Assembly (NCBI GenBank): GCA_037447655.1 | Contig: JBBHKE010000097.1 | Span: forward strand, 1 to 53,938 | Length of the DNA: 53,938 nt | Source of the DNA: Zygnema cylindricum | Taxonomy: Eukaryota > Streptophyta > Zygnematophyceae > Zygnematales > Zygnemataceae | Direction of reading: 5' to 3' | Part shown: positions 9,701 through 18,494 of the stretch, in pieces | Layout of the letters: each line of letters begins with the position of its first letter | Numbering within the stretch: position 1 is the first letter of the stretch | Notes under the pieces: model-generated | What the model saw: only the letters and a program-made list of their open reading frames with translations | Databases searched by the model: none | Told to the model about the DNA's origin: nothing | Translations under genes and position numbers: made by a program

Positions 9701-11805
9701 GTTGAGCTGGCGGCGAAGAAGTAATTTGTTCGACCAGGATTTGTTCTCATATGCTGTGGACAGAAGTGTCCAAGCACCGTGCGCCGAGGTGGCGTCACGA
9801 ATTAGATCAAGTTGCGAAGGCTCAAGTGCGAGTACCAGCCTAGAGTGCGCCTCCTCATTGCGAACGAGCCAGGCGGATTTAGCGGCGGCATCGGAAGGTT
9901 CCCCTTCGCTTCTGTTAATAACAGACCAAAGTTTTTCACGCCTAAAAAGGTGTTCAATCTGAAACTTCCATCCATAGAAATCCGTGCCATTGAATTTGGC
10001 AATGGTATTAGAACTAACGGGGAAAGGCCCATAACCTATTGAATGAGACGTCATGGTAACATACAGAAATACAGAAAGAACAGACAGAGAATGGCAAATG
10101 AAAAATGATTTCAAATAATATAAAAATTGGTAACTTTTACAATGAAGCCAAAAGGTTAAAGTACTAACTGAAGGTGTCACGTAGTATAAGTCTGACAGAC
10201 TAATCTGCAGCCTGTAGTGATCCCGAAGGGTCACTTGGCTCTTCCAAGTGTGACGAAAGGGCAAGGTGACCTTTCGTAAGAAGAAGAGAAAAGATCTAGA
10301 TCTAAAAATATCTAAAGCTAAATCTAACTATATCTAGAACAGAGGTACAGAGAGTAAATGACGAGAATCAGAATACTAGACTACGTTATCTAGTACTAAG
10401 TCATTTAAAAACTAAGTTTGTAGCAAAGGAGAATTGGGAAGAATTCAGAATTCCAACATCTCTCTCTTTCTCCCTCTCCCTCTCCCCCTCCCCCTCCATT
10501 TCCCCTTTCCAGACTGGCTACCGTTTCTTATTCCAATCCTTAGCGACCCTCTTTACTTTTTGCCTTCACTCTCTTCCCGTCACTCATCTCTCTTTTTGAC
10601 CCTCTCGTTTTTATACCCCTTGTCTAATTTACCCCTTCTCTCTCTTCATGACACTTTCTCTTGCTGGTTCTAAGTCTCTCTGTGACCCTCCTGCTCTTGG
10701 CCTTATCTCTCCCTATAACGCTCTCTCTCCTTGACCTTCTCTTTTCTCCTTATCCTCTTTTCTCTCCATGACTCTCTCTCTCTTCCTCTCTTTCTTCTTG
10801 ACCTTCTCTCCCTTCTCCTACACTCCCTTGCCCTAGTTCTTTCTCTCTTCCTCTCTCTCTCTCTCTCTTTTTGACCATTTTTCTTGTCCTCTCTCTCTCC
10901 TCTTCTCCAGGCACATAAGGAAAAACGAAGACGAGGTCACCAACATCTCTCTCCTCACTCCGCTTTCTTTCAGTTTCGGCCTTACCTTGTCCATCATTTC
11001 TTGTGTTTTAGACGACAATTTTCGAAATGTTGTCAGTTTCTCATGGGGCAGTTTTGGAAGTTCTTCTATGGCTCCTCCACCTCCTATTCAATATTTATTT
11101 GCGGTAGTGGCTATTGTTTCCATTTATCTCTCCTACCAAATTGTGACATTACGTCACAAAAAGGGTTATTCTTGGTTAGGTTTCGACAAACGAGGCAAGG
11201 ATGGAGGAGGAGGAAGAGAAGTAGAGGAGCTCTCTCTTTTACAAGCAGAAAGAGAGGCTTACGGAAGTAGTTTTGTCTCGAAAGGAAAAGAAACATCATC
11301 ATTGTCTTCCTTGAAACCGTCCACATATTGGGCTCCAGAGAGGAGTCATATTGTTTGTCTCCCTCTCTATATCATCGCTTTACTTGTTTCTTTAGCAAGT
11401 CTTTACCAGCAGTATCCTCTTCAATTTATTAAAATGTTCGAGGAGGATTCTCGTCAAAAACTCTTATATAAAAGTGGTATGGATGGTCCGACGTACTCTC
11501 GCTACTCTCCCACTTCTTCCTCTTCTGCGGTACAATTTTACCAAACTGGAGTGGTGGTAGGAATGTTTGGAAGTTTAGTGCAAGATATGTTTCTCATCCC
11601 ACAAATCTTTTTGTCGAGGTCCATCGGGAAAATTTCTGTTCCGTTACATCCGTTTTTTGTTTATGGCCTCACTTTGACGAGATTGGGGGCTCATCTTTTG
11701 GAACCTTTTAGTTTACAAATGGCGATTTATGGGGTATTACTTTTAGTGGTGTACTATTTCCTCCTCAACGACTTCCCTTTGATAAAGAGGAAGGGACAAG
11801 TGTAA
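444..11805 (+). CDS. DUF2921-like multi-pass membrane protein, split gene (5' end possibly missing)
   Basis: Five exons fit one reading frame with matching splice phases: 444-757, 1043-1187, 1590-1767, 2368-2461 and 10911-11805 (TAA stop), about 541 residues. The N-terminal half carries LEGIYNKKTGTMCGTGC, which resembles the 'GVYD..TGKLCMVGC' motif of plant DUF2921 proteins, followed by IKIESMRSPSDLLYF, resembling 'IEStR...DPLYF'. The C-terminal half is hydrophobic, with about five or six membrane segments and the motifs QDMFLIPQIF and GLTLTRLGAHLLEPF, which match the 'dgFLLPQI...rllPHaYDl' region shared by DUF2921 and the FLY/TUL1 membrane E3 ligases. No RING finger is present before the stop, so DUF2921 fits better than FLY/TUL1. 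The family match is from memory. The donor of exon 3 is uncertain. A chimeric copia element occupies the fourth visible intron. Function is unknown; it probably acts in an internal membrane. Confidence 0.6.
1043..1187 (+). CDS. DUF2921-like gene, second visible exon
   Basis: Follows a T-rich tract and a cag acceptor, and ends CAG|gtaagt, a near-ideal donor, in phase 0. It encodes the Cys-containing motif YNKKTGTMCGTGC, the most family-specific part of the N-terminal half. Confidence 0.65.
1462..1517 (+). repeat. Decayed copy of the third-exon splice-acceptor junction
   Basis: About 122 bp before the real acceptor, the sequence ttag followed by a near copy of the first ~40 exon bases (ATTTGAATCCT..., AATTGGTTCATG) appears after a similar CT tract. 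It breaks down at about 1506 into CT repeats. It reads as a tandem duplicate of the intron-exon junction. Confidence 0.65.
1590..1767 (+). CDS. DUF2921-like gene, third visible exon
   Basis: Starts after a CT-rich tract ending ctctcag and is in phase 0 with the previous exon. It encodes PDCLVKATVVLP and IKIESMRSPSDLLYF. The only donor I find that gives the phase 1 needed by the next exon is A|gttatc at 1768. This is a weak consensus, so the 3' end is uncertain by a few tens of bases. Confidence 0.5.
2368..2461 (+). CDS. DUF2921-like gene, fourth visible exon (membrane segment)
   Basis: Follows a long poly-C/poly-T tract and tgcag. It encodes one hydrophobic segment (GGILIGSIMVLCFVSQ) and ends AAG|gtttca. 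Its two final bases AG join G at 10911 to make Arg, giving SQIRHIRKN across the junction, which fits the 'HVKKNP' stretch after the first membrane helix of DUF2921 proteins. Confidence 0.6.
2497..2980 (-). repeat. Copia family A 3' LTR
   Basis: On the minus strand it runs TGTTGGAATTC...CATTCA. It matches 10040-10458 closely but is 65 bp longer because a 66-bp unit (about 2688-2753 and 2754-2816) is present twice. The unit contains a hairpin, GTCACTTGG...CCAAGTGTGAC. A purine tract (GCGGGGGGG on the minus strand) lies just inside the element and is the likely polypurine tract. Confidence 0.85.
2994..3531 (-). pseudogene. Copia A RNase H domain, frameshifted
   Basis: Minus-strand reading gives SSTEVEYMSATHATKEALWL (the conserved STxEAEY region of copia RNase H) and then, in another frame, KHIDIQYHFTRD and a C-terminal DFLTKALPRPQF. 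The frame changes near 3215-3235, where agaaaatagtcac is duplicated. A stop at 3532 separates it from the reverse transcriptase. Nonfunctional. Confidence 0.75.
3532..4503 (-). pseudogene. Copia A reverse transcriptase (RVT_2), near-intact
   Basis: The minus-strand frame contains SKWVFRVKTNSDGTLDKFKAR, FTETYAPVAKFTSIR, GFKQAPRVWNKHLE and the catalytic YVDDLLLAG. It copies element RNA into DNA. A TGA at about 4504, where Trp is expected, separates it in the same frame from the integrase C-terminal region, and another stop at 3532 cuts it from RNase H. Otherwise the domain is open for about 290 codons. Confidence 0.85.
4504..5217 (-). pseudogene. Copia A integrase C-terminal region and Pro/Ser-rich linker
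   Basis: Minus-strand ORF. The first half (KPDVSHLRIFGCDAWI, GVLVDYSTESKAYRIW, VVLSRDVTFNE) is the usual integrase C-terminal stretch of copia Pol. It is followed by a linker very rich in Pro and Ser, then RRSDRLQAQ. It continues in frame into the reverse transcriptase apart from one TGA, and is out of frame with the integrase core by a 1-nt change near 5210. Confidence 0.75.
5208..5760 (-). pseudogene. Copia A integrase core (left copy)
   Basis: The minus strand encodes FCSGCIEGK (the CxxC part of the HHCC zinc site), LVHSDLYGPM, RTDNGGEYFSNEF and PHTPQHNGVSERYNRTLL, i.e. the D, D and E residues of the rve core. A short tandem duplication at about 5690-5740 repeats EPFTEKKIV out of frame and disrupts the protein. 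Confidence 0.8.
5760..6620 (-). pseudogene. Copia A Gag C-terminus, protease and gag_pre-integrase (left copy)
   Basis: The minus strand carries the aspartic protease motif WIVDSGASHHL, then LSHVLFVPGLKKHLFSVG and KWHLRYGHLSLSGLHQL, the HH half of the integrase zinc site. Upstream lies the basic segment RKHDRQGHYGR, encoded by a 33-bp unit present twice (about 6545-6610). At about 6620 the A sequence stops abruptly and joins the gag start of family C. Confidence 0.75.
6621..6701 (-). pseudogene. Family C gag N-terminus fused to family A
   Basis: The minus strand reads VMGPPSRVPTFNGSGF then IYWEAMMMGALCEK before switching to family A at KRKHDRQG. The same N-terminus opens the gag of the B elements at 22.9 and 28.2 kb. 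The frame is open upstream into the LTR (MEDTELQ...). Confidence 0.75.
6687..6701 (-). promoter_or_regulatory. Primer-binding site, anticodon-arm type (family C)
   Basis: Directly after the LTR the minus strand reads GGTTATGGGCCCACC. This is the reverse complement of GGTGGGCCCATAACC, the anticodon arm of plant initiator tRNA-Met as I recall it. This points to priming from an internal or half tRNA rather than the tRNA 3' end. Confidence 0.7.
6702..7718 (-). repeat. Copia family C 5' LTR
   Basis: On the minus strand it runs TGTTGAAATTCACAG...GAATTGCA, about 1,017 bp. It resembles the B, D and E LTRs in its order of blocks: tTGTTGTAGTCACT near the start, an antisense tRNA-like block, TGATTGGT, and TCAGTGATTCTTTTTGCT with ACTCACGGGAGTC near the end. 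No 3' LTR of this family is present nearby, so the C element is only a 5' piece. Confidence 0.75.
7437..7519 (+). other. tRNA-like module antisense to the family C LTR
   Basis: The + strand reads TAGTCTAGTAGG (11 of 12 to the tRNA box A consensus) and about 55 nt later CCGGGTTCAAATCCTGG, a 5-bp T stem with a 7-nt loop containing a box B (GGTTCAAATCC). GTCCGTCA follows where the acceptor 3' strand would be, but its 5' partner does not pair. This is a decayed tRNA or tRNA-derived SINE, not a working tRNA gene. Confidence 0.6.
7719..8490 (-). pseudogene. Copia A integrase (right copy), truncated by family C
   Basis: Second copy of the integrase found at 5.0-5.7 kb. The minus strand shows RTDNGGEYFSNEF, PHTPQQNGVSEGYNRTLL and FWVESVSTVNYI. 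Its 3' part has two short extra tandem copies of a ~45-bp unit (7797-7925) and ends at 7719 against the family C LTR. Confidence 0.75.
8490..10054 (-). CDS. Copia A Gag-protease (right copy), largely open frame
   Basis: A minus-strand frame open from the ATG at 10054 (MTSHSIGYGP) to 8573, about 490 codons, encodes the UBN2-type Gag (FNGTDFYGWKFQIEHLF, a long helical region), a CCHC zinc knuckle (CRYCRASDHVIDAC), a Gly/Arg/Gln basic patch, the protease site WIVDSGASHHL and the gag_pre-integrase region. The ATG lies inside the 5' LTR, 15 bp from its end. The downstream integrase is cut off by family C, so the element is not autonomous. Confidence 0.8.
10026..10036 (-). promoter_or_regulatory. 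Primer-binding site, anticodon-arm type (family A)
   Basis: Three bases after the 5' LTR the minus strand has GGTTATGGGCC, complementary to the initiator tRNA-Met anticodon loop (GGCCCATAACC). The match is 11 nt, shorter than in families B and C. Confidence 0.65.
10040..10458 (-). repeat. Copia family A 5' LTR
   Basis: Minus-strand LTR, 419 bp, TGTTGGAATTC...CATTCA, nearly identical to 2497-2980 except for the single instead of double 66-bp hairpin unit and scattered substitutions. The bases outside the two LTRs (CTTAT and TCTCT) do not form a 5-bp target duplication. Confidence 0.85.
10459..10910. repeat. CT-rich intron tail
   Basis: Pyrimidine-rich low-complexity DNA (CTCT, CCCTCT and TTCTC blocks) ending in the ctccag acceptor of the last DUF2921-like exon. 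ORFs here are compositional. Confidence 0.8.
10911..11805 (+). CDS. DUF2921-like gene, last exon
   Basis: Begins after a CT-rich tract ending ctccag at 10910 and runs to a TAA at 11803-11805. Reading frame and phase agree with the exon 8.4 kb upstream. Hydrophobic segments lie near the start (IQYLFAVVAIVSIYLSYQIV), in the middle (CLPLYIIALLVSLASLY) and at the end (YGVLLLVVYYFLL). QDMFLIPQIF and LTRLGAHLLEPF are the best family motifs. A charged loop rich in Gly and Arg follows the first helix. Confidence 0.75.
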
Positions 11806-12285
11806 AAGGCGTGACAATTGTGCTTTTATAAATAGTATGTGAGGAAGAAAAAAAAAAGAGCGAAAGCGTAAGGATGGGAGGAAGAGTTCATTGTGTTTTA
11901 GGGTTTTTTGATTGGTGATTGAATGCGTTAAGTTTATTGGGTTGGTGATTTTTCTTAAACGTAATGTAGAATTTTGTATCAACGAGATTTTGACAGGTGT
12001 ATAAGAGGTCCTTTTCGTTTGGTTTTAAATATATTGACAGCTAAAAGATTTATGTGATTTGCTTCAACTAGAAAGCAAACAATATTGTATATGTATCTTC
12101 TTTCGTCGCTTTTTTTGTTGGGTGGAAACTAACATTGCTTCAAGCATTTTTTTTTATTTTTTTTGTTTTCTTTAGTCTGCATCCATTTCTTTTAGAAAAT
12201 TGACTCCAATGTTGAACTTTGTCTCATGAAAATATCAAGCGATAATGTGAAGGTGAGAATGTATGTGTAGTTATCGTTTCTTGTA
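11806..12285. other. 3' flank of the DUF2921-like gene
   Basis: AT-rich, no coding sequence recognised. Probably holds the 3' UTR; no clear polyadenylation signal could be chosen. Confidence 0.4.
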
Positions 12286-12560
12286 TCATGATACCCGTAG
12301 TAATGAGGCGTAATATTTTGTTTGTCGTGAGGTTTCACATATTATTCCTTTGCGCAGGATTGATATTGTCCTACTCGATGGTGCACGTCGCATATTTGGT
12401 ACATTTTTTTGGCGAACCTTACTTTGGATACAGTCGTCGGCCAAGGGGCTTGACATGTGGGAGTGGTCGCTTGTGATGTAGTAAGACAAAGGCATGTGGA
12501 TATGCACACCGAGATGTTATGGATGACTTCATCCAGATGGCAGTTACATGGAGGTTTAGT
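12286..12560 (+). mobile_element. LINE-like 3' fragment, copy 1
   Basis: The + strand reads PLRRIDIVLLDGARRIFG, matching the minus-strand copy at 13.5-13.7 kb (RRIDIVLFDGLRRIFG). The later part (GATGTTATGGATGACTTCATCCAGATGGCAGTT) parallels DAMDGFISMTVEI. Heavily decayed. The identification as the C-terminal part of a LINE-type polymerase is from memory and tentative. Confidence 0.4.
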
Positions 12561-12857
12561 TAGGTAAACCTCTATGTGTCCGTTTGTTGTCTCTTTACTT
12601 AAAAAAAAAAAAAAAAGTAATAAAAATGAACTGGCTGACTTTTTTGTACAAACGCGACGGAAAGCCATCTGAGTCCATGGGAACAGAAAGACCTAGCAAT
12701 GCTAAAACTGAAAAACCACACATGGGTGGAATAAAACAGAAAGAGAACAAAGGCAAAAGCAGGGAAAATATAAAAAGTTGGCAAGTAAACCGAAAACATC
12801 CAAAGACGCAAAAAACGTCAGACGAAACAGCTAAGGAAAGATCCAAAATGACTCAAC

Positions 12858-13700
12858 CAAAACCCCAACATAACTAAAAATCCATGAAAAGCAACAACGT
12901 AAGTCCGCGAATATAGCAGGAGCGCGAGGAGGGAGTTTCGAAACAAGTCGACAACCTATAACTATAATAACAGTAAGATGAAGATAATATGGAAAAAAAA
13001 AAAAAATATGAAAACAAAAGAGGGACGATCATAAGAGAGAAGCCAAAGAGAGGATGGAAGTAGGAAAGAGGAACACAAAAGATAGGTGTAGGAAAACAGA
13101 GAAGAGTAATAAAATAAATAGATGAGAGAGTAAAAGAGGAAGGAGAAGAAAAATGACGACAAGGGGTGGGAGGAACACCGCCACCAATAACAACAAAAAC
13201 AAATGGAGAAGTAGATTGAGGGGAAAAGAGAGGGAGAAAAAGAAAAAATGAGTAACAATAAAAACAAATAGAGAGGGAGATAGAGAGGAAAAGAGAAAGA
13301 GACAATCGAAGGATGATAGAAACTTGCACTGGTTGTAGGGCCACTGGTAGACTTTGACGATAGAAAGAAGTGAGGCCGGAAACAGAAGGACTTCCAAGTC
13401 CTTGACACTTGAGCGAGCGCCGACCACAAGTACGAAGAAACTCGTCCAAAGCCACACCCAAACAAAAAATATCTCAACCGTCATCGAAATGAAGCCATCC
13501 ATCGCATCGCGGTGGGCATAATCACACTCCTTAGCCGCGTCATGCGCGAACACACCAATTTGCCGAGTTGCATGAATAACGATATTATCCGAGGTAGGGT
13601 TCGCCAAAATATTGTCACCAAATATGCGACGCAAACCATCAAATAATACAATGTCAATCCGACGCGAAGGAACAATGTGGGAAACCTCTCGACGAACAGA
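12858..13700 (-). mobile_element. LINE-like 3' fragment, copy 2
   Basis: The minus strand encodes, with frameshifts, RRIFGDNILANPTSDNIVIH, HATRQIGVFAHDAAKECDY, DAMDGFISMTVEIF and GVALDEFLRTCGRRSL. The last two resemble the 'fipLaVEtyG...fl..ca' block seen downstream of reverse transcriptase in plant and algal LINE-like elements (family recall only). AG-rich expansions at 12960-13300 interrupt it. No complete ORF remains. Confidence 0.45.
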
Positions 13701-14380
13701 AAATCACCCTTCGGAACCGACAGTCGCGTTGGTACCACGGATCTAGTCGTGCGCATGAATCAATCACACCGGTGGGAGCAACGAAGCAAATGGATGCCGT
13801 CAGACTCCAGAACACGGTCACACAAGCAAACAAGAGAGCCAAGCAAAGATGGATGGGGGAGGCCAAGCCGAAACCTAAAGGCCGTGGTAAACTGAGCTGT
13901 CGTGAGAAAGAAATAGGGGTAGCCAATAGCCAAGCTCTGAAACAAGGTCTATTGCAAGAGACAAAACGTGCACGCCAAGAATCGAAACGAAACGCCTCGA
14001 AAAGTTTCACAAATAGGCAGTTTGATCAACACGCGCTGTCGATAGTAAATCTAAACCGCTTGTAGAGACATGAAGAGAGGCTTGAAGGCGAGCTGCAAAC
14101 CCAAACTCGCGATCAAAATCCCACGGCCTAACAAATTGTGAAAGATGTCTATGAGACGATCATCAAATGCAGAAAGGGGGGACACAAACATAGGGGTGGG
14201 AGGGGAAGGGCGAGTAAGGCTGGAAGGACGATGAGGGAAGCATCATGTCAAAAGAGCACTAGGGGATCAGAAAGGTTGGGAAGATCATCCACGTGTGACA
14301 CGTCTGTCTGAAGATCAGAATCAAGAAACTGATACACGTAATGATCGGAACCGAACGGGCAACCGATCCAAAGATCCAAC
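13701..14380. other. Spacer between LINE-like copies
   Basis: Possible continuation of the upstream element sequence on the minus strand (for example LPRPLGFGLASPIHLCLALL), but no domain is recognised and stops are frequent. Confidence 0.3.
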
Positions 14381-14385
14381 CTCAA

Positions 14386-14740
14386 TCAACAAAACCCCAA
14401 CATAACTAAAAATCTACGAAAAACAACGACATAAGTCTCCGAATTTTGGAGGAGCACGAGGAAGGAGTTGTGAGACACGTCCACAATCCATAACTGCAAT
14501 AGACGATCCAAAGAGGATAGAAGCCTACACTCATTGTAGGGCCACAAAGAATCGTTGACGATAAAAAGAAGTATTGAAACAGAAGGGCTCCCACGTCCTC
14601 GCCGCTCGAGCGAGAGCCGACCACAAGCACGAAGGAACTCATCTAAAGCCACACCCAAACAACCAAATATCTCGACTGCCATCGCAATGAAGCCATCCAT
14701 AACATCGCGATGGGTAAAATCACGCTCCAAAAAATTGCGT
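14386..14740 (-). mobile_element. LINE-like 3' fragment, copy 3
   Basis: About 340 bp matching copy 2 in the same orientation: DVMDGFIAMAVEIFGCLGV, DEFLRACGRLSLERRG and the trailing CCCCAACATAACTAAAAAT end. The shared end suggests the same 3' terminus for both copies. Confidence 0.5.
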
Positions 14741-15660
14741 GATGTATGGATCCGAAGGGAGCGAGCAACCCAACATACAAATGCCTTCGGATGGAGGAGG
14801 TTTGGAAACTCGAAGGGGGGAGTGAAAGGAGGAATAGCACGAGGGGACTAAAGAAGACACTTAAATGGTTGAACATAAATGTTGAGTTCAACCAAACGAT
14901 CATTGAAAATGTTTTAGGCTGGTATAACTTGATCCAAAAATACTTGGCTATGGTCGATGTGTTAGTACAATACATGGATCAACATCGTGGTTTTCGCGAA
15001 GGAGGAAAAAAAAGAAGGAAATTGCATTTTATAGTCGCGACGGTTTTTAGCCGAAAAAAATTGTGTATACTATAGGTTAGAAGAATTGATGCCCTTGGAA
15101 ATCATCTCCACGGATAGGATTTTTCGGAGGTTTGTTTATGGTATTCCCAAAAAGGCGTTGTAACTGGTAGCTATGGAGGTTTCCGACTTCAAGAAAGTGA
15201 AAGGGAACCAAATTAATGTGAAAAAAATAATACTCATAATTAACTGATTAATTCATTAATTAGTTTTTGTGTTTGTCAACTTTGGGGATCGAGGGATGAA
15301 CCATCTTTTCGAGACAGTCAAATGTGGTCAAAAATCTAATTATATGGCATCTTAATGACCTCTCGATATTCCGATTTGTGAGCAATTTGGGGTTTTGGGA
15401 ATACCACGGTCGGTACATATCAAAGGTATAAACGGGTCGAGGACTAGTTAGGAGTCTTTGATTTTGTGGGGAGTGTGAATTAAAAGAGGTTATAAGGTTT
15501 TTTTGTATTTTTTAGGATGAGAAATATTAAAAAAGGTATTGCTAAACAAAGTAATTTGGGAGATCGGAGCATAGGCCTTCTCAAATTCTCTCAAGGATTT
15601 TGGCTTAGGGTTTTTTAGAGGGTAATGATAATTTGACAATGTTACTTATCTTTGCGTGCA
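14741..15660. other. Non-coding stretch
   Basis: AT-rich with no domain or repeat recognised. Confidence 0.4.
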
Positions 15661-15836
15661 CGTTTTGAGGAACGGACTATGTGGCTCTATATGACTCTAT
15701 GTGACTCTGTGATTCTAGGTGACTGTGTGACTCTATGTGACTCTATGCGACTCTGTGTGACTCTATGCTCTGTGTGACTCTACGCGACTCTATGCCTATG
15801 CGACTTTATGCGACTCTATGTGACGTGGATTTAACA
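15661..15836. repeat. TGTGACTCTA minisatellite
   Basis: Degenerate tandem copies of a ~10-bp unit (TGTGACTCTA, CGACTCTATG variants) directly before an assembly gap. Confidence 0.85.
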
Positions 15837-15846
15837 CCGAGACATT

Positions 15847-15856
15847 NNNNNNNNNN
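15847..15856. other. Assembly gap (10 N)
   Basis: Ten N. The repeat on its left side is probably why the assembly broke. Missing upstream exons of the RTEL1-like gene may lie in the unassembled sequence or further away. Confidence 0.95.
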
Positions 15857-15949
15857 TTGGTTTTCATGTTTTTCTGCGAAGATTTTTGGTATAATTTTTG
15901 AACAAAAAAATTTAAGGTAATGATGAAAAAATAAAATAAAAAAAACATT

Positions 15950-16300
15950 TATTATTTCTGTGTCTAATGCCATCCATTCGGTGTATTATCTTTGGATTCT
16001 TCCGTGTACCTTTTTCCGTACTTCTGCACATTTTCTGTACTTCTTCCGTATCTTTTCCTGTAGTTTTTTGGACAATTTCCGTACTTTTTTGTACTTTTGG
16101 TTCGTTCGGTTGCTAATTCATTCTTATCCATTATTGGTTTATCGGGAAATATAAACTTTTTTTTTTCTTTTTTTATTTCTTTTTGTGAGCGATAATCGCT
16201 TTTTTTTATCGAATTTTCTATAAAATTTGAGATTTTTAAAATCGAATTCATCTGTAGAAATTATTTTTTGTCTATAATTGTTTTTTTTTTGTTGATTACC
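15950..16300. repeat. Dispersed repeat block, copy 1
   Basis: T-rich block with TTCCGTACTTTT motifs, ATTCATTCTTATCCATTAT, a T-rich hairpin-like stretch around TTATCGA, and a terminal TTTTTGTCTATAATTG. A diverged copy in the same order lies at 43890-44280. Confidence 0.65.
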
Positions 16301-16745
16301 TGTCAACTTGACAATTTACTTCAATTTTTAAAACTTCGTGATTATAATTTCGTTTGTTTTTTCTGATGTTTTTCCAATTATAGTTTTTCAGCGGTCGGTT
16401 TAAACAAAACAATGAAACGCAGCATTTTTCTTTTGTTTTGTATTTATATTTTTTTGAGCATTTTTCTTCTCAGGTAATATGTTATTTTGGCTTTTTTTTT
16501 AGCTTTTTTTGGGCATTTTTTCTTTTTTGGATTTTTTCTATTTTTTTTACTTTCTTTCTTTTTACTTTGTTCTTTTATTTCTTAATTTGGGCCATTTTTC
16601 CAGAATTTAAGCCCTTATTAAAAAATTAAGAAAAAAAACAAATAAAATAAATAAAGTAGGAGAGGGAGAGGGAGATGGAGAGGGAGAGGGAGAGGGAAGA
16701 AAAAAAATAATTAGTTTTGTTTTTTTCTCCTGATTTTTTTTGCAG

Positions 16746-16803
16746 GTTTTTGGCTCCTGGGGTCCAAAACCAACTCTCCCGCTGGCTTCGTCCTTATGTG
16801 CAG
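16746..16803 (+). CDS. RTEL1: RTEL1-like gene, end-of-helicase exon
   Basis: Flanked by tttttttgcag and CAG|gttttt. One leading base completes a split codon, then FLAPGVQNQLSRWLRPYVQ, ending in phase 0. Confidence 0.75.
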
Positions 16804-17426
16804 GTTTTTTTTTGGTTTTTGTTATTTTTTTATTTATATAATTTATTTATTATTTATTTGTTTATTTATTTTAATTTATGATTATTATTATTATATTTAT
16901 TAGTGTATATGATTATTTCTTTATGTATTTTCAAATGATAAATTAGCGACTTTTTTTTCCACTTTTGTCAGTACATAACACAATGTAAATGAACGAATTA
17001 TAACATATAATATATAATGTATTATATATAATATTTTGTATTGTTATGTATGAATGAAGCTTTTAATTACATTTATGAAAAAAAATAAAAATGAATCGAC
17101 ATTGAACCTCCATTCTTGTTTATATTTTTAGTGTTTGTCTTTTTCTGCCTTTCTTTATTCCTTTCTTTAGTAATTTCTTTTTTTATTTATTAATTAATTA
17201 ATTAATTTATTTAATTATTTGTTTATTTTTCTTTATCTAATCTCTATTGTATTTATTTAACTTTTTCTCCAATTATTCATTTATTTTTGTATTTTGTTTT
17301 TTACTTTTTGCAGTCATTTTCAAAATTTGGAGAGGTGATTCCAACACTCACCAAATTTTTTAAAGATCAATCGAAAGCTGACATATACAGAATGAAGAAA
17401 ATGGTAAAGGAAAAGGTATAATGTGT

Positions 17427-17493
<67 letters not shown>

Positions 17494-18223
17494 CTCCTTC
17501 CTCCCTCCCTCCCTCCCTCCCCCTCCCCTCCCTCCCTCCCTCCTCCTCCTCCTCCCTCCTCCCTCCTCCCTCCCTCCCTCCTCTCCTCCCTCCTCTCCCT
17601 CTCTCTCCCTCTCTCCCTCCCTCCCTCCTTCCCCACTATCTTCCTCCTCTCTTCCCTGCCAGTACCTTGGAAAACATCGCGAGAAAAAATAAAAAAAGAA
17701 AGAAAGAGAGAAAACAAAAAAGAAGTTAAAGTTTAAAAACCGGTACACAAGAGAAAAAAATAAGAAAATTTTGTAAGTTGAGACGAGGAACGGTTAAAAA
17801 AACTAAGTACCTTCCCCCTCTCCCCCTCTTCCCCTCCCCCCCTACCCCCCTCTTTCCCTCTCCACCTCACTCCCTCTCTCCCTCACCCCTTCTTTCCTCT
17901 CCTTCCCCCTCTCCCCTTCTTATTCTTTTCTCTTTCCACTCTAATTCCTCTGCCAGATCAAAGAGGAGCCGTCTCCCTCTTATTCCTTCCGCCCCTCTTT
18001 CTCCCCAGTAAGCGTACCTGGGGTAAGATAATGTCCTCCCTCTCCCTCTCCCTCTTCCTCTTCCTGTCCCTCTCCCTTCCCTCTCCCTCTCTTGTCTGGA
18101 GCTGTCCTTTCCCTCTCGCTTTTGGGGTCTCTCTCTCCCTCTCCCTCCCCCTCTCTCTGTTGGGTTCTCTCTCTCCCACTCCCTCTTTTGAGATCGCTCT
18201 CCCGTTTTGTTTTTTTTTTTTTT

Positions 18224-18263
<40 letters not shown>

Positions 18264-18404
18264 TAACCTTTATATTTTCCCTTTCTTTATGTTTTTCTTT
18301 CCCTTATTTCTTTTCTAAACCATTTTCTTTCTCTCTCTCTCCTCTATCCTTCCCTTTCCCTTTGTCTCTCTCTCTCTTTTTTCTTTTTTTTTCTTCTTTT
18401 TTAT

Positions 18405-18494
<90 letters not shown>

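Larger units (their letters stand above)
2462..10910 (+). other. 8.4-kb intron filled by a retrotransposon
   Basis: The gttt donor at 2462 and ccag acceptor at 10909-10910 bracket a short CT tract, the copia block (2497-10458) and a 450-bp CT-rich tail (10459-10910). Without the element the intron would be about 0.5 kb, like its neighbours. Confidence 0.7.

Noticed and set aside
15661-15836. CRISPR-like array of short repeats
   Set aside because: Units are contiguous ~10-bp tandem repeats without spacers, in eukaryotic DNA.
17320-17748. Long Arg/Glu/Gly-rich and Ser/Leu/Pro-rich ORFs
   Set aside because: Products of the (TC)n microsatellite in an RTEL1-like intron. The same applies to ORFs at 1363-1680, 20698-21178, 44225-45144 and 48030-48926.
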